64,000 nucleotides of DNA from Brevibacterium antiquum (lineage in GTDB: Bacteria > Actinomycetota > Actinomycetes > Actinomycetales > Brevibacteriaceae): contig NZ_JABASX010000009.1 of assembly GCF_016107655.1 (NCBI RefSeq), positions 62,001-126,000 on the forward strand. Direction: 5' to 3'. The number at the start of each line of letters is the position of its first letter. The stretch's first letter is position 1. The translations under genes were made by a program, and so were the position numbers. This document shows, in pieces, positions 17,941 through 26,499 of the stretch. The notes beneath the pieces were generated by a model, which saw nothing but the letters and a program-made list of their open reading frames with translations, was not told where the DNA came from and did no database searches.

Positions 17941-18131
17941 GCTACGCAGAGTTGAGCAGCACGTCTCCCATGGTCGAGTCGCGCGCCGCCTACTCGATGT
18001 TCGACGGCATCTTCGAATCCACTCTGCGGGACTTCCTCGCCGATCGAGCAGGTGCAGTCGACTGGATCAGAACCCAGGTGATGACCCTGCTTCCGGGACT
18101 GTGTGCGCCGGGGGAATCAACACCGCGCTGA
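17940..18131 (+). pseudogene. TetR-family regulator remnant (C-terminal ~63 residues)
   Basis: Reading right from the break point is RYAELSSTSPMVESRAAYSM, FDGIFESTLRDFLADRAGAV, DWIRTQVMTLLPGL and a TGA at 18129-18131. This pattern (AYxxMFDGIFxxxLxxxL...DWIRxQxxxLLPGL) resembles the C-terminal helices of TetR regulators; the HTH is missing and a stop lies directly upstream (TGA 17937-17939). It abuts the stop codon of the convergent DUF445 gene. Too short for the track of long frames to catch as a gene; identification is by pattern only. Confidence 0.55.
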
Positions 18132-19430
18132 TCAACCGGGCAGCAGCACGATGATCGTGTGGATGAGAAGTCCGACCAGGGCTCCGATCACGGTTCCGTT
18201 GATACGGATGTACTGCAGGTCCCGGCCGACGTAGAGCTCGATACGCTCGGCGGCTTCCTTCGCATCCCAGCGTTCGATCGTGTCGGAGATGACGCTGGCG
18301 ATCTCGGGGCCGAAGCTCTCGGCCAGGTCTCCGGCCGTGGTGGCGATCCGGTCATCGATCTTGGCCGCGAACTCCGAGTCAGCCTGCAGCCGCTGGGCGA
18401 ATTCTCCGATGAGTTCTGAGATGCGTCCGCGCACCTCGCCGTTCGGGTCGATGATGGCCTGGCGCAGGAGCTGCTTGAGGCTGCTCCAGATCTCGAGCAC
18501 GGAGTCGACGACCCCTGACTGGCTGAGCAGGTCGTTGATGATGACCTCTGCCTTCTCCGACAGCGGAGTCTCGCCATTGAGGTCATCGGAGAGGTCGACG
18601 AGCCAGGCGTCAAGGGCCTGACGGGCCTTGTGATATTCGTTGTCGCGGACGTCGGCGACCCAGCCGAGCACCTCTCGCTGCAGTCGGTTCGACAGCTGCT
18701 CGTTGACGAAATAGGGGACCCAGGACGGTGCCCGATTGTGGACGATCTCATCGATGACCTGCGGATTGTCGCTCAACCAGGAGTACGCCTCGGCGACGAT
18801 GAGGTCGACAAGTTTGTGGTGCGCACCGTCGAGGACGATCTGGCGCAGCAGCTGCGCCAACACCGGGGTCTTGCGGGTCGCGACCAGGCGCGGAATGATG
18901 ACGTTCTTGGTCAGAGCTACGACGGATTCGTCGTCGATGCGAGCCAGCACATATTCGAGCCCACCGGCGGCGCGGTCGACAACGAGGTCACGGTTGGCGG
19001 ATCTGCTCAGCCACTCACCGGCACGATGTGACACCTGAGCGGACCTGATCTTCGTCGACACCGCCTCGGCGTGGAGGAAGTTCGCGGCGACGAATGCGGA
19101 CAGGCTCGCGCCCAGGGTGTCCTTCTTGCGCGGAATGATCGCGGTGTGCGGGATCGGCAGACCGAGAGGGTGGCGGAAGAGCGCGGTGACGGCGAACCAG
19201 TCGGCGATCGCACCGATCATCGCGGCCTCAGAAGCGCGCGAGACGAAGCCCCAGACCCCGGTGTTATCGGTGAAGATGTGGGTGATAAGGAAGATGAGGG
19301 TGGCGAGGATGAGCAGCGACAGCGCCAGTGTGCGCATCTTGCGCAGACCCCGTGCCCGCTCCTGATCTTCCGGCGTCAGTTCGCTCGGACCGCCGAAGCG
19401 CGGCACGGACGGTGCTTTTTCGATCGACAT
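18132..19430 (-). CDS. DUF445 family membrane protein
   Basis: The 432-residue protein has an N-terminal cytoplasmic segment, a TM at ~33-55 (LALSLLILATLIFLITHIF), the family signature SEAAMIGAIADWFAVTALFR followed by HPLGLPIPHTAIIPRKKD, a long helical body, and a C-terminal TM (~410-430, INGTVIGALVGLLIHTIIV). This architecture is that of YjiN/DUF445 proteins, of unknown biochemical function. It is monocistronic, with 167 bp upstream before the divergent small gene. Confidence 0.9.
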   Translation of the reverse strand: MSIEKAPSVPRFGGPSELTPEDQERARGLRKMRTLALSLLILATLIFLITHIFTDNTGVWGFVSRASEAAMIGAIADWFAVTALFRHPLGLPIPHTAIIPRKKDTLGASLSAFVAANFLHAEAVSTKIRSAQVSHRAGEWLSRSANRDLVVDRAAGGLEYVLARIDDESVVALTKNVIIPRLVATRKTPVLAQLLRQIVLDGAHHKLVDLIVAEAYSWLSDNPQVIDEIVHNRAPSWVPYFVNEQLSNRLQREVLGWVADVRDNEYHKARQALDAWLVDLSDDLNGETPLSEKAEVIINDLLSQSGVVDSVLEIWSSLKQLLRQAIIDPNGEVRGRISELIGEFAQRLQADSEFAAKIDDRIATTAGDLAESFGPEIASVISDTIERWDAKEAAERIELYVGRDLQYIRINGTVIGALVGLLIHTIIVLLPG

Positions 19431-19597
19431 CGTTCCCCCTTGTCATCTGTCATCGACTTTAGCGAAGTCCCCGCCCAAGATGGTCATCGGCAGGCTGTGC
19501 CGAGCCTGGGAACCTGCAGCAGAGCACACCCTGTTGCCGATGGCCGCATCGTGTTTGTATGGGGTAAGGCAGCATTCGACGATCTGAGGAGGATGAC

Positions 19598-19816
19598 ATG
19601 GCGGAGAACTTCTCTGTCGGCGATCACGTAGGGTGGAACTCGGAGGCCGGCGAGGTCTCAGGCACGATCACGAGGGTCCACACCTCCGACTTCGACTACA
19701 AAGGCCACAATCGTCGAGCGTCGAAGGATGAGCCGCAGTACGAGATCAAAAGCGACAAGACCGATCACATTGCCGCTCACAAGGGCACGGCTCTCCACCG
19801 GATCGACAAGAAGTGA
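19598..19816 (+). CDS. DUF2945 (hypervirulence-associated TUDOR-like) small protein
   Basis: The 72-residue protein FSVGDHVGWNSEAGEVSGTI, TRVHTSDFDYKGHNRRASKD, EPQYEIKSDKTDHIAAHKG matches the HVA1/DUF2945 family, with the conserved VxWNSEAG...G.I and EPQY.I.SDKT motifs. Members are small beta-rich proteins of unknown role found in stress-related contexts. GAGGAGGAT precedes the ATG. Its stop overlaps the GTG start of the DUF488 gene (GTGA), so the two are translated as a couple. Confidence 0.9.
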   Translation: MAENFSVGDHVGWNSEAGEVSGTITRVHTSDFDYKGHNRRASKDEPQYEIKSDKTDHIAAHKGTALHRIDKK

Positions 19817-20385
19817 GCAGCTCGCGGTTCCTCACCATCGGTCATTCGAATCATTCCCTCGCGGAGTTCATCGACCTCCTGACCGAGAATTCCGCCGAGG
19901 TGGTCGTCGACGTCCGCAAATTGCCCGGATCGAATAAGAACCCCCAGTTCAACGCGGACACTCTCATCGATGACCTGGCCGAGTCGGGAGTGGAGCTGCG
20001 TCGGCTCGAAGGGCTGACCGGCAGGCGACCCGTGAACCATGACATCGCGTTCGAGCTCAATGGGTGGTGGAAGAACCGCAGCTTCCACAACTATGCCGAT
20101 CATGCCCTGACGGAGGAATTCCGCGACGATTTCGACCAGCTGCTTCAATGGGGCGCGAACAGCCGCAGTGTGCTGATGTGCTCGGAGGCCGTGTGGTGGC
20201 GCTGCCATCGGCGCATCATCGCCGATAACCTACTCGCCCACGACGTCCCAGTCACCCACATCATGGGCAGGAATCAGACCACTGCCGCCGAACTCAGCGC
20301 CGGAGCCGTCGTCGCCAAGAACGGAGACGTCACATACCCGGCAGGTGTCTCAGACGACTCGTCGAGCGCGCCAGGGCGATCGTAG
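19813..20385 (+). CDS. DUF488 family protein
   Basis: The 190-residue protein begins FLTIGHSNHSLAEFIDLL, then VVVDVRKLPGSNKNPQFNAD, NYADHALTEEF and VLMCSEAVWWRCHRRIIADN. GHSN, DVR and the CSE..WRCHR motif define DUF488. The biochemical activity of the family is not established. The GTG start at 19813 overlaps the previous stop, showing coupling with the DUF2945 gene. Confidence 0.92.
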   Translation: MSSSRFLTIGHSNHSLAEFIDLLTENSAEVVVDVRKLPGSNKNPQFNADTLIDDLAESGVELRRLEGLTGRRPVNHDIAFELNGWWKNRSFHNYADHALTEEFRDDFDQLLQWGANSRSVLMCSEAVWWRCHRRIIADNLLAHDVPVTHIMGRNQTTAAELSAGAVVAKNGDVTYPAGVSDDSSSAPGRS

Positions 20386-20557
20386 GAATCAGAATGCCCG
20401 CTGGCACTGGTCTCAATTGACGAGACTTCACGATCTCATCATCATTTCGGACGTAGTGTGTCGGGGTCTGGTCACCGCTGTCCCGCACGGGAGGGACCCG
20501 ACCAGGTTCCGCTTCAGGCTGACCAGACGGTTCATCCCCGTACAGTCAGGAGCAGCC

Positions 20558-21766
20558 GTGTCCGCACTACCGGCCAAGACCACCATTTCCGAGATCACCG
20601 ATCTCATCACCTTCGACACCACGAGCCGGGACACGAACCTCCCGCTCATCGACCACGTCGTCGAGCGCCTCAAGGCCGCGGGCATCGAATCTCAGCTGGT
20701 GCCCAACGCCGAAGGCACCAAGGCGAACCTGCTGGCCACGCTGCCGGCCGCCGACGGTTCCACCAGCGGAGGCATCGTCCTGTCCGGGCACACCGATGTC
20801 GTACCGGTCGACGGTCAGGACTGGTCGAGCGATCCCTTCACCCCGCAGGTCAGGGACGGCAAGCTCTACGCGCGCGGCAGCGCGGACATGAAATCCTTCA
20901 TCGGCGTCATCCTCGCCAAACTGCCCGAGCTGGCAGCCGCAAAGCTCAAGGAGCCCATCCACCTCGCCTTCTCCTATGACGAAGAGGTCGGCTGTGTGGG
21001 CGCGATCGACCTTGTGGACAAGATCGCCGAGGCGGGCCTGGCCCCTCGCGGCTGCATCGTCGGTGAGCCCTCGAGCATGCGGGTCGTGCGCGGACACAAG
21101 TCGATGAACGTCTTCCGCGTCGACTTCCACGGCGTCGCGGCCCATTCCTCGCTGACCCCGGAAGGTGTGAACTCGATTGCCTACGCCGCCGAGTTCGTCA
21201 CCTTCGTCCATGCGGTCGCCGCCGAATTCCGCACCGAAGGACCTTTCGATGAGAACTACGTCGTGCCCTTCACCACGGTGACGGCGAATACGATCAGCGG
21301 CGGCATCGCCGTCAACACGATCCCCGCCAAGGCGAGCGTGCAGTTCGAATTCCGATCCCTGGGATCCGTCAACCGTGAAGCCCTGGTCGAACGATTCCGC
21401 GCCGAGGCGGCCCGCCTCGAACGCATGATGCGCGCGGAGAACGACAGCGCCCGAGTCGACTTCACCGTTGAGGCAGCCGCCCCCGGCTGCGAAACTCCGG
21501 CTGAGGCCGACATCGTCTCTCTCGCTGGTCAGTGGGGTGGAGAGGTCAGCGACGACAAGGTCACCTACGGCACCGAAGCGGGACTGTTCTCCAATGCGGG
21601 CATCCCCACTGTCGTCTGCGGCCCCGGGGACATTGCCCAGGCACACGCGCCCGATGAGTTCATCGAACTCGAACAGATCGCCGCCTGCGAAGCGTTCATC
21701 GGCAATCTCATCACCGACCTCAGCGCAGAGGCCGACGCCAGCGCAGCAGGAAAGCAGACACCATGA
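20558..21766 (+). CDS. argE: Acetylornithine deacetylase-like M20 peptidase (ArgE)
   Basis: The 402-residue protein from GTG 20558, preceded by AGGAG at 20549-20553, is an M20A-type zinc hydrolase. Metal-site motifs are LSGHTDVVPVDG, RGSADMKSFIGV, the EE pair in FSYDEEVGCVGA, IVGEPSSMRVV and the final histidine in PGDIAQAHAPDEFIE. The ArgE-type match suggests removal of acetyl from N-acetylornithine or a related amino acid. No arginine gene is nearby, and it is coupled by ATGA overlap to an MFS permease, so it may instead process an imported N-acyl amino acid. The gene symbol is therefore tentative. Confidence 0.85.
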   Translation: MSALPAKTTISEITDLITFDTTSRDTNLPLIDHVVERLKAAGIESQLVPNAEGTKANLLATLPAADGSTSGGIVLSGHTDVVPVDGQDWSSDPFTPQVRDGKLYARGSADMKSFIGVILAKLPELAAAKLKEPIHLAFSYDEEVGCVGAIDLVDKIAEAGLAPRGCIVGEPSSMRVVRGHKSMNVFRVDFHGVAAHSSLTPEGVNSIAYAAEFVTFVHAVAAEFRTEGPFDENYVVPFTTVTANTISGGIAVNTIPAKASVQFEFRSLGSVNREALVERFRAEAARLERMMRAENDSARVDFTVEAAAPGCETPAEADIVSLAGQWGGEVSDDKVTYGTEAGLFSNAGIPTVVCGPGDIAQAHAPDEFIELEQIAACEAFIGNLITDLSAEADASAAGKQTP

Positions 21767-23064
21767 GCACCTCCACCGCGAATCCGCGGCAAGATCCTGT
21801 GCTCGAGGCGACTCCGGAACGTCTCCTTGCCGCACGCAAGGCCGTCATCTCCAGCTCGATCGGGGCGGCCCTCGAATGGTTCGACATCATCGTCTTCGCG
21901 TCGTTCGCCGTCGTGATCTCGGAGATCTTCTACCCTGAGGGTGATCCGGTATTCTCCCTCATCCTCACATTCGCCACGTTCGCGATCTCCTACCTGGTCC
22001 GGCCCATCGGTGGTCTGGTCCTGGGCCGGTTCGCCGATCGGCGCGGACGCAAGCCAGCGCTGACCCTGACACTGTTCCTCATGATGCTCGGTACGCTGCT
22101 CATGGCGATTGCCCCGACCTATTCGCAGATCGGGGTCTGGGGCGCTCTCATCATCCTCGCGTCCCGACTCCTGCAGGGATTCTCCGCCGGCGGCGAGTTC
22201 GGCACGGCGACGACCTTCCTCGTGGAGACCGCTCCGCACCGGAAGATGTACTACGCCTCCTGGCAGATCGCCAGCCAGGGCGCGTCGATGGCATTGGCCT
22301 CGGCCTTCGGATTCGCCCTCAATACCTATCTCTCCGATGAGGCGCTCCATTCGTGGGGGTGGAGGGTGCCGTTCGTCATCGGTCTCCTCGTGGGACCCGT
22401 CGGACTCTACATCCGCTCCAAGCTCGACGAGACCGAGGAGTTCACGTCGAGGCCTCCGGCGAAATCGCCCCTGCGCACGCTCTTCGCCAACCACTGGGGT
22501 CGCATCCTCGCAGCCTCCGCGTCGGTCGGTGTCGCCACGATCTCCGTGTACATGATCCTCTTCATGCCGACCTTCGCAATGTCCAACCTGGGCATCTCAC
22601 CGACGGCGGCCTACCTCGGCGGCATTCTGGCCGGTCTGATCTGCCTGATCGGATCACCACTGGTGGGTCGCCTTGCCGATCGCGTCGGTCCCGCGCGAAT
22701 CATGACCTATGCCGCGATCGCGGCCCTGGTGCTCGCGTGGCCGCTGTTCCAGCTCATCGTCACCCAGCGCAGCGTGCCCGCGTTCATCTTCGTCATCGCC
22801 GTGCTCGGTGTGATCATGGCGTTCTACTTCGCGCCGCTGCCGGGCATGCTCTCCGTGCTGTTCCCCGCCGAGATCAGGGGCACCGGGCTGTCCACGGCTT
22901 ACAACATCGGTGTGACGCTCCTCGGTGGCATCGCTCCCTTGGTGCTCACGTGGCTGCTCGATATCACCGGTTCGCTGAACTCGCCGAGCGTCTACTACAT
23001 GGGAGTCGCCGTGCTCTCCCTCATCGGCCTGTTCTTCGTCCGCAGGCACTACGGACAACGCTGA
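21763..23064 (+). CDS. MFS transporter, metabolite:H+ symporter (MHS) family
   Basis: The 433-residue protein has 12 predicted TM segments. The MHS signature is ISSSIGAALEWFDIIVFASF at the first TM, RPIGGLVLGRFADRRGRKPAL (the MFS loop 2-3 motif), and RLLQGFSAGGEFGTATTFLVE. The GxxxEWFD and GGExG elements resemble ShiA/ProP/KgtP transporters of organic acids or osmolytes. The ATG overlaps the argE-like stop (ATGA), which implies transport and hydrolysis of the same compound. A strong hairpin lies 94 bp after its stop. Confidence 0.92.
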   Translation: MSTSTANPRQDPVLEATPERLLAARKAVISSSIGAALEWFDIIVFASFAVVISEIFYPEGDPVFSLILTFATFAISYLVRPIGGLVLGRFADRRGRKPALTLTLFLMMLGTLLMAIAPTYSQIGVWGALIILASRLLQGFSAGGEFGTATTFLVETAPHRKMYYASWQIASQGASMALASAFGFALNTYLSDEALHSWGWRVPFVIGLLVGPVGLYIRSKLDETEEFTSRPPAKSPLRTLFANHWGRILAASASVGVATISVYMILFMPTFAMSNLGISPTAAYLGGILAGLICLIGSPLVGRLADRVGPARIMTYAAIAALVLAWPLFQLIVTQRSVPAFIFVIAVLGVIMAFYFAPLPGMLSVLFPAEIRGTGLSTAYNIGVTLLGGIAPLVLTWLLDITGSLNSPSVYYMGVAVLSLIGLFFVRRHYGQR

Positions 23065-23157
23065 TCCAGATGGCAGGGCGCGGCTGACTCCGGCGATCGG
23101 GCACAGTCTCATCGACACCGACCCCACGTCGCGCTCCACTCGTCGAGAGCATACAAA

Positions 23158-23197
23158 AACGTCGAGGGGACACTCTGTAAAGTGTCCCCTCGACGTT
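23158..23197. terminator. Bidirectional rho-independent terminator
   Basis: A perfect 17-bp stem (AACGTCGAGGGGACACT) with a 6-nt loop lies between the convergent MFS gene and rplI. On the minus strand the stem is followed by a T-rich run (complement of ATACAAAAA at 23151-23159), so it mainly ends the rpsF operon, but symmetry lets it stop readthrough both ways. Confidence 0.88.
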
Positions 23198-23259
23198 AAG
23201 CTCTGCTTTCGACTACGAGTCGAACTGACCACCGGCCAGTCACGCTCGATGCGGAAGCA

Positions 23260-23718
23260 TCAGGCCTTACCGATGACCTCGAACTTGGCGTTCGCGGTGA
23301 TCTCGTCGTTGACGCGCACGGTAGCGGTGTAGCTGCCGGAGGTCTTGACGTGAGCAGGCAGCGCAACCTGACGACGATCGAAATCGTGTCCGGTTGCGGT
23401 GTGCAGCGCCTCGGCCACAAGTGCCGGGGTCACGGCGCCGAAGAGGCGGCCGTTCTTGCCGGACTTGAGCTCGATGCGAGCGCTGGAGGATTCCAGCTGA
23501 GCCTTGACCTTGACTGCTTCATCGTGGTCGGCGATCTGCTTGGCCTGGCGGGTCTTGCGGAGAGCAAGGACATGCTTCTCTGCACCGGCGGACCATGCGG
23601 ATGCCCAGCCACGGGGCAGCAGCAGGTTACGTGCGTATCCGGCGCGAACCTCGACGATGTCGCCGGCGGCTCCCAGACCATCAACTTCCTGGTTAAGAAT
23701 TACTTTACGGTTTGGCAT
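23260..23718 (-). CDS. rplI: 50S ribosomal protein L9
   Basis: The 152-residue protein has the L9 N-terminal RNA-binding domain (KVILNQEVDGLGAAGDIVEV, YARNLLLPRGWA), a long connecting helix and a C-terminal domain ending VALPAHVKTSGSYTATVRVN. Normal length. Last gene of the rpsF-ssb-rpsR-rplI operon, 15 bp after rpsR; the terminator at 23158-23197 follows. Confidence 0.97.
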   Translation of the reverse strand: MPNRKVILNQEVDGLGAAGDIVEVRAGYARNLLLPRGWASAWSAGAEKHVLALRKTRQAKQIADHDEAVKVKAQLESSSARIELKSGKNGRLFGAVTPALVAEALHTATGHDFDRRQVALPAHVKTSGSYTATVRVNDEITANAKFEVIGKA

Positions 23719-23733
23719 GTTCTTTCCCTCCGA

Positions 23734-23973
23734 TCAGCGAGCAGTGCTCGAGTAGGGCAGAAGTGCCATCTCGCGGGCGTTCTTAACGGCCTTCGCGATG
23801 ACGCGCTGTTCCTGCACGGTCACGCCGGTGACGCGACGGGCACGGATCTTGCCGCGGTCGGAAATGAACTTACGGAGCGTAGCGGTGTCCTTGTAGTGGA
23901 TCTTCGCCGCTTCGCCCTTTTTGAGCGGATTAGCCTTCTTCTTGATAGGCTTCCGGATCTCTGGCTTGGCCAT
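23734..23973 (-). CDS. rpsR: 30S ribosomal protein S18
   Basis: 79 residues with the S18 core [20 protein letters not shown] and [20 protein letters not shown]. The N-terminus is Lys-rich ([14 protein letters not shown]), with no zinc-ribbon cysteines, as in the zinc-free form of S18. Binds S6 on the platform of the 30S subunit. Part of the rpsF operon. Confidence 0.97.
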   Translation of the reverse strand: MAKPEIRKPIKKKANPLKKGEAAKIHYKDTATLRKFISDRGKIRARRVTGVTVQEQRVIAKAVKNAREMALLPYSSTAR

Positions 23974-24009
23974 GAGTATCTCCTGATTTACGAAATGTCT
24001 TGAACGTGT

Positions 24010-24651
24010 TTAGAACGGTGGCTCATCGGCGCCCGGGTTGCCCCAGCCGCCGTTGCCGCCCTGTGGACTCGATGATGCCCACGGGTCGTTTGCCGGTGCG
24101 TTGTTCCCCTGGCCGTAACCGCCCTGGCGCTGACCACCCTGCTGCGAGCCACCCTGTTGTGGGTTGCCCTGCTGCGGGTTGTTGCCCCAGCCCGACGACT
24201 GCTGCTGACCGAAGTCTCCCTGCTGGGAGCCTCCGCCCTGCTGCGCTCCGCCGAAGTTACCGCCACCGGAGAATCCGCCGCCGCTGCGTTCGTTCTTCGT
24301 CACCTGAGCGGTGGCGCGTCGCAGGCTGGGGCCGACTTCGTCGACATCCAGTTCCATGACGGTGCGCTTTTCGCCCTCTTTGGTTTCGAAGGACCGCGAC
24401 TTGAGGCGGCCCTGAACGACGACCCGAGTACCACGCTGCAAGGATTCGGCTACGTTTTCGCCCATCTCACGCCACACCGAGCAGCGAAGGAACAGGGTTT
24501 CCCCATCCTTGAACTCGTTGGACTGACGGTCGAACATACGCGGCGTCGAAGCCACGGTGAAGTTTGCGACCGCAGCACCGTTAGGTGTGAAGCGCAGTTC
24601 GGGATCACTTGTCAGGTTCCCGACGACCGTGATGACTGTTTCGCCTGCCAT
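24010..24651 (-). CDS. ssb: Single-stranded DNA-binding protein
   Basis: The 213-residue protein has an OB fold in residues 1-110 ([52 protein letters not shown]). A long Gly/Gln/Asn-rich linker follows with repeated QQGG and PQQG units, and the acidic tip DEPPF that recruits partner proteins. Forms tetramers on single-stranded DNA at replication and repair forks. It lies between rpsF and rpsR as usual in bacteria. Confidence 0.97.
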   Translation of the reverse strand: MAGETVITVVGNLTSDPELRFTPNGAAVANFTVASTPRMFDRQSNEFKDGETLFLRCSVWREMGENVAESLQRGTRVVVQGRLKSRSFETKEGEKRTVMELDVDEVGPSLRRATAQVTKNERSGGGFSGGGNFGGAQQGGGSQQGDFGQQQSSGWGNNPQQGNPQQGGSQQGGQRQGGYGQGNNAPANDPWASSSPQGGNGGWGNPGADEPPF

Positions 24652-24684
24652 TGACTGCTCCTTGAAACGAGGTGCTTGACGCTA

Positions 24685-24975
24685 TTACTTGGCGTCCGGG
24701 CGGAGGATCTTGGTGCGCAGGACGGACTCGTTGAGTCCGAGCTGGCGATCGAGTTCCTTGGTCGTTGCAGGCTCTGCGTGGAAATCAACCACGACGTAGA
24801 AGCCTTCGGACTTCTTCTGGATGTCGTAGGCGAAGCGCCTGCGTCCCCAGATGTCCACGTTGTCGACGGTTCCGTTTTCAGCCGGGACAACCTTCATCAG
24901 TTTGTCCACGGTGTCAGCCAACGTCCGCTCTTCGGTTTCGTTGTCAAGAATGAGCATGAGCTCGTAATGACGCAT
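24685..24975 (-). CDS. rpsF: 30S ribosomal protein S6
   Basis: 96 residues, [20 protein letters not shown] at the start and [16 protein letters not shown] at the end, the full S6 fold. First gene of the operon with ssb, rpsR and rplI. GGAGGTGG directly precedes the ATG. Confidence 0.97.
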   Translation of the reverse strand: MRHYELMLILDNETEERTLADTVDKLMKVVPAENGTVDNVDIWGRRRFAYDIQKKSEGFYVVVDFHAEPATTKELDRQLGLNESVLRTKILRPDAK

Positions 24976-25112
24976 CTGTCACCCACCTCCTCTGGTCTTT
25001 GCGGCCATGGTCGTTCCATGGCAGGAGGGCATATGCATATCCGTTCCGGCCCCCACGATGGTCGTGAAATGGGAACAGACCTACACAGTCTAGTGGACGC
25101 CTACCTGTGGTG

Positions 25113-26438
25113 TCATGTCGGATTTCCGTGCCCTTGGACACGGATCGTGGGGTGGTCGTCTTCGACTCGCCGAGGCAGTTCTGCCCTGAGCAGTCGACCG
25201 CGGATCCGTCGCCGGTACAGATTCTCACCCGCGCAGATGACGACGACGACGAGGGCGACCAGTCGCAGGAGAGTCAGGAGTGCGACGAAGGTCGGTTCGA
25301 GGCCCTTGTCAGCTTCGTATCCGGTGACGTCGCCGAGGTGGATGGCAATGGCGAAGGCCGCTTCCGCCAGTGCCCAGATGATGAGCACCCACCAGCGACG
25401 GACTGTGAGCGCGAGGAACGGCAGGATCCAGAGGCTGTCCCAGGGCATGATCCCCGGCGCCAGCAGCAGGCAGCCACCGATGAGGAGGCAGGTGGCCACG
25501 GCTGGGTCGAGTCCTGCTCTGCGCACCATGTACAGCGCGATGGTGACCGCGACGATGACACCCGCGCTGGCGATGATCCACACCGGCGCCCACACCTCGG
25601 CGGTTCCCAAACGTGCCATGACCAGGATCGAGGCGAATGATCCGCCGTCGACGGCGTCGCCCATCCAATGCGTGATCCGTCCGACGGCACTGCCGTCGAG
25701 GAGCAGGATGAGCGCCGAGGTGATCGTCAGCGCGGCCAGCATCATCCGCGGATCCCGGGGACGCAGCCTCCCGGCCGGGCGCGGTCCAGCCAGGGTAAGT
25801 GCGAGCACAACCAGCAGCGCGAGCGGGTTGATGAATGCGGCTATGCCGAGGAGGACCCCGGACAGCCACGGTCGAGGGGCCACCGGCGACGATCCGACGA
25901 AGATGACCATGGCCCAGACGCTCAGCGCCAAGGCCACCGGGTCGAGGGTCGAGCCCAAGGTGAAGAGGATGACCGGGGAGGCGAAGGCCGCGACCAGCCA
26001 AGCTCGCTGCCTGGCGAGGACCAGAAGTGCGACGCCGAGAGCGGCGAAGGCGATCGCGTTGACGATGAGAACGAACGTCATGAAGACGGAGACATCGTCA
26101 GTCACGAGCTTCATCAGTTGGACGAAGCGGGCGTCGATCACCGACAGTCCGGCCATCCCTCCGTGGGAGCGGCCCAGGGCCTCCTCAGGATTGGTCTGGC
26201 CGAGGAATGCCGTGGACAGAGGTCCGGAGCACATCCTCGCCGAGGCGGACGGCTGTTCGTAGCCCGAACTCAGGCAGGGGCCCTGCAGGGCGAGTGCGAG
26301 AAAGGTCGTCAGGCCGAGGATTCCGGCGAAGATGTAGGCCTGGCCACGCCGAAACTGTGCGCCCGCTGAAGCAAGATGAATGCCGTCCGGACCGCCGAGC
26401 AGAGGCTCGGCGATCCGGGTGCTGGACTGAGAAGGCAT
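25113..26438 (-). CDS. Polytopic membrane protein, glycosyltransferase-87-like
   Basis: The 441-residue protein has about ten hydrophobic segments separated by short loops (e.g. AYIFAGILGLTTFLALALQG near residue 35, VFMTFVLIVNAIAFAALGVA near 118, CLLIGGCLLLAPGIMPWDSL near 335) and a basic C-terminal tail. A loop after TM1 contains GGMAGLSVIDARFVQLMK. The pattern and position between a class A PBP and rpsF are those of actinobacterial GT87/DUF2029-type polyprenol-sugar mannosyltransferases, but the acidic catalytic residues are not obvious. Probably cotranscribed with the PBP gene 61 bp upstream. Confidence 0.7.
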   Translation of the reverse strand: MPSQSSTRIAEPLLGGPDGIHLASAGAQFRRGQAYIFAGILGLTTFLALALQGPCLSSGYEQPSASARMCSGPLSTAFLGQTNPEEALGRSHGGMAGLSVIDARFVQLMKLVTDDVSVFMTFVLIVNAIAFAALGVALLVLARQRAWLVAAFASPVILFTLGSTLDPVALALSVWAMVIFVGSSPVAPRPWLSGVLLGIAAFINPLALLVVLALTLAGPRPAGRLRPRDPRMMLAALTITSALILLLDGSAVGRITHWMGDAVDGGSFASILVMARLGTAEVWAPVWIIASAGVIVAVTIALYMVRRAGLDPAVATCLLIGGCLLLAPGIMPWDSLWILPFLALTVRRWWVLIIWALAEAAFAIAIHLGDVTGYEADKGLEPTFVALLTLLRLVALVVVVICAGENLYRRRIRGRLLRAELPRRVEDDHPTIRVQGHGNPT

Positions 26439-26499
26439 GGCTAGAGGTTACCGGCCCGCGGTGACACTCGCCATCGATGCGCGTGTCACAGGCCGAGAC

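Noticed and set aside
24676..26262. A 528-codon plus-strand frame opposite rpsF and the GT87-like gene
   Set aside because: Composition is low-complexity (Ser/Arg/Thr/Met), no motif, entirely antisense to well-supported genes.
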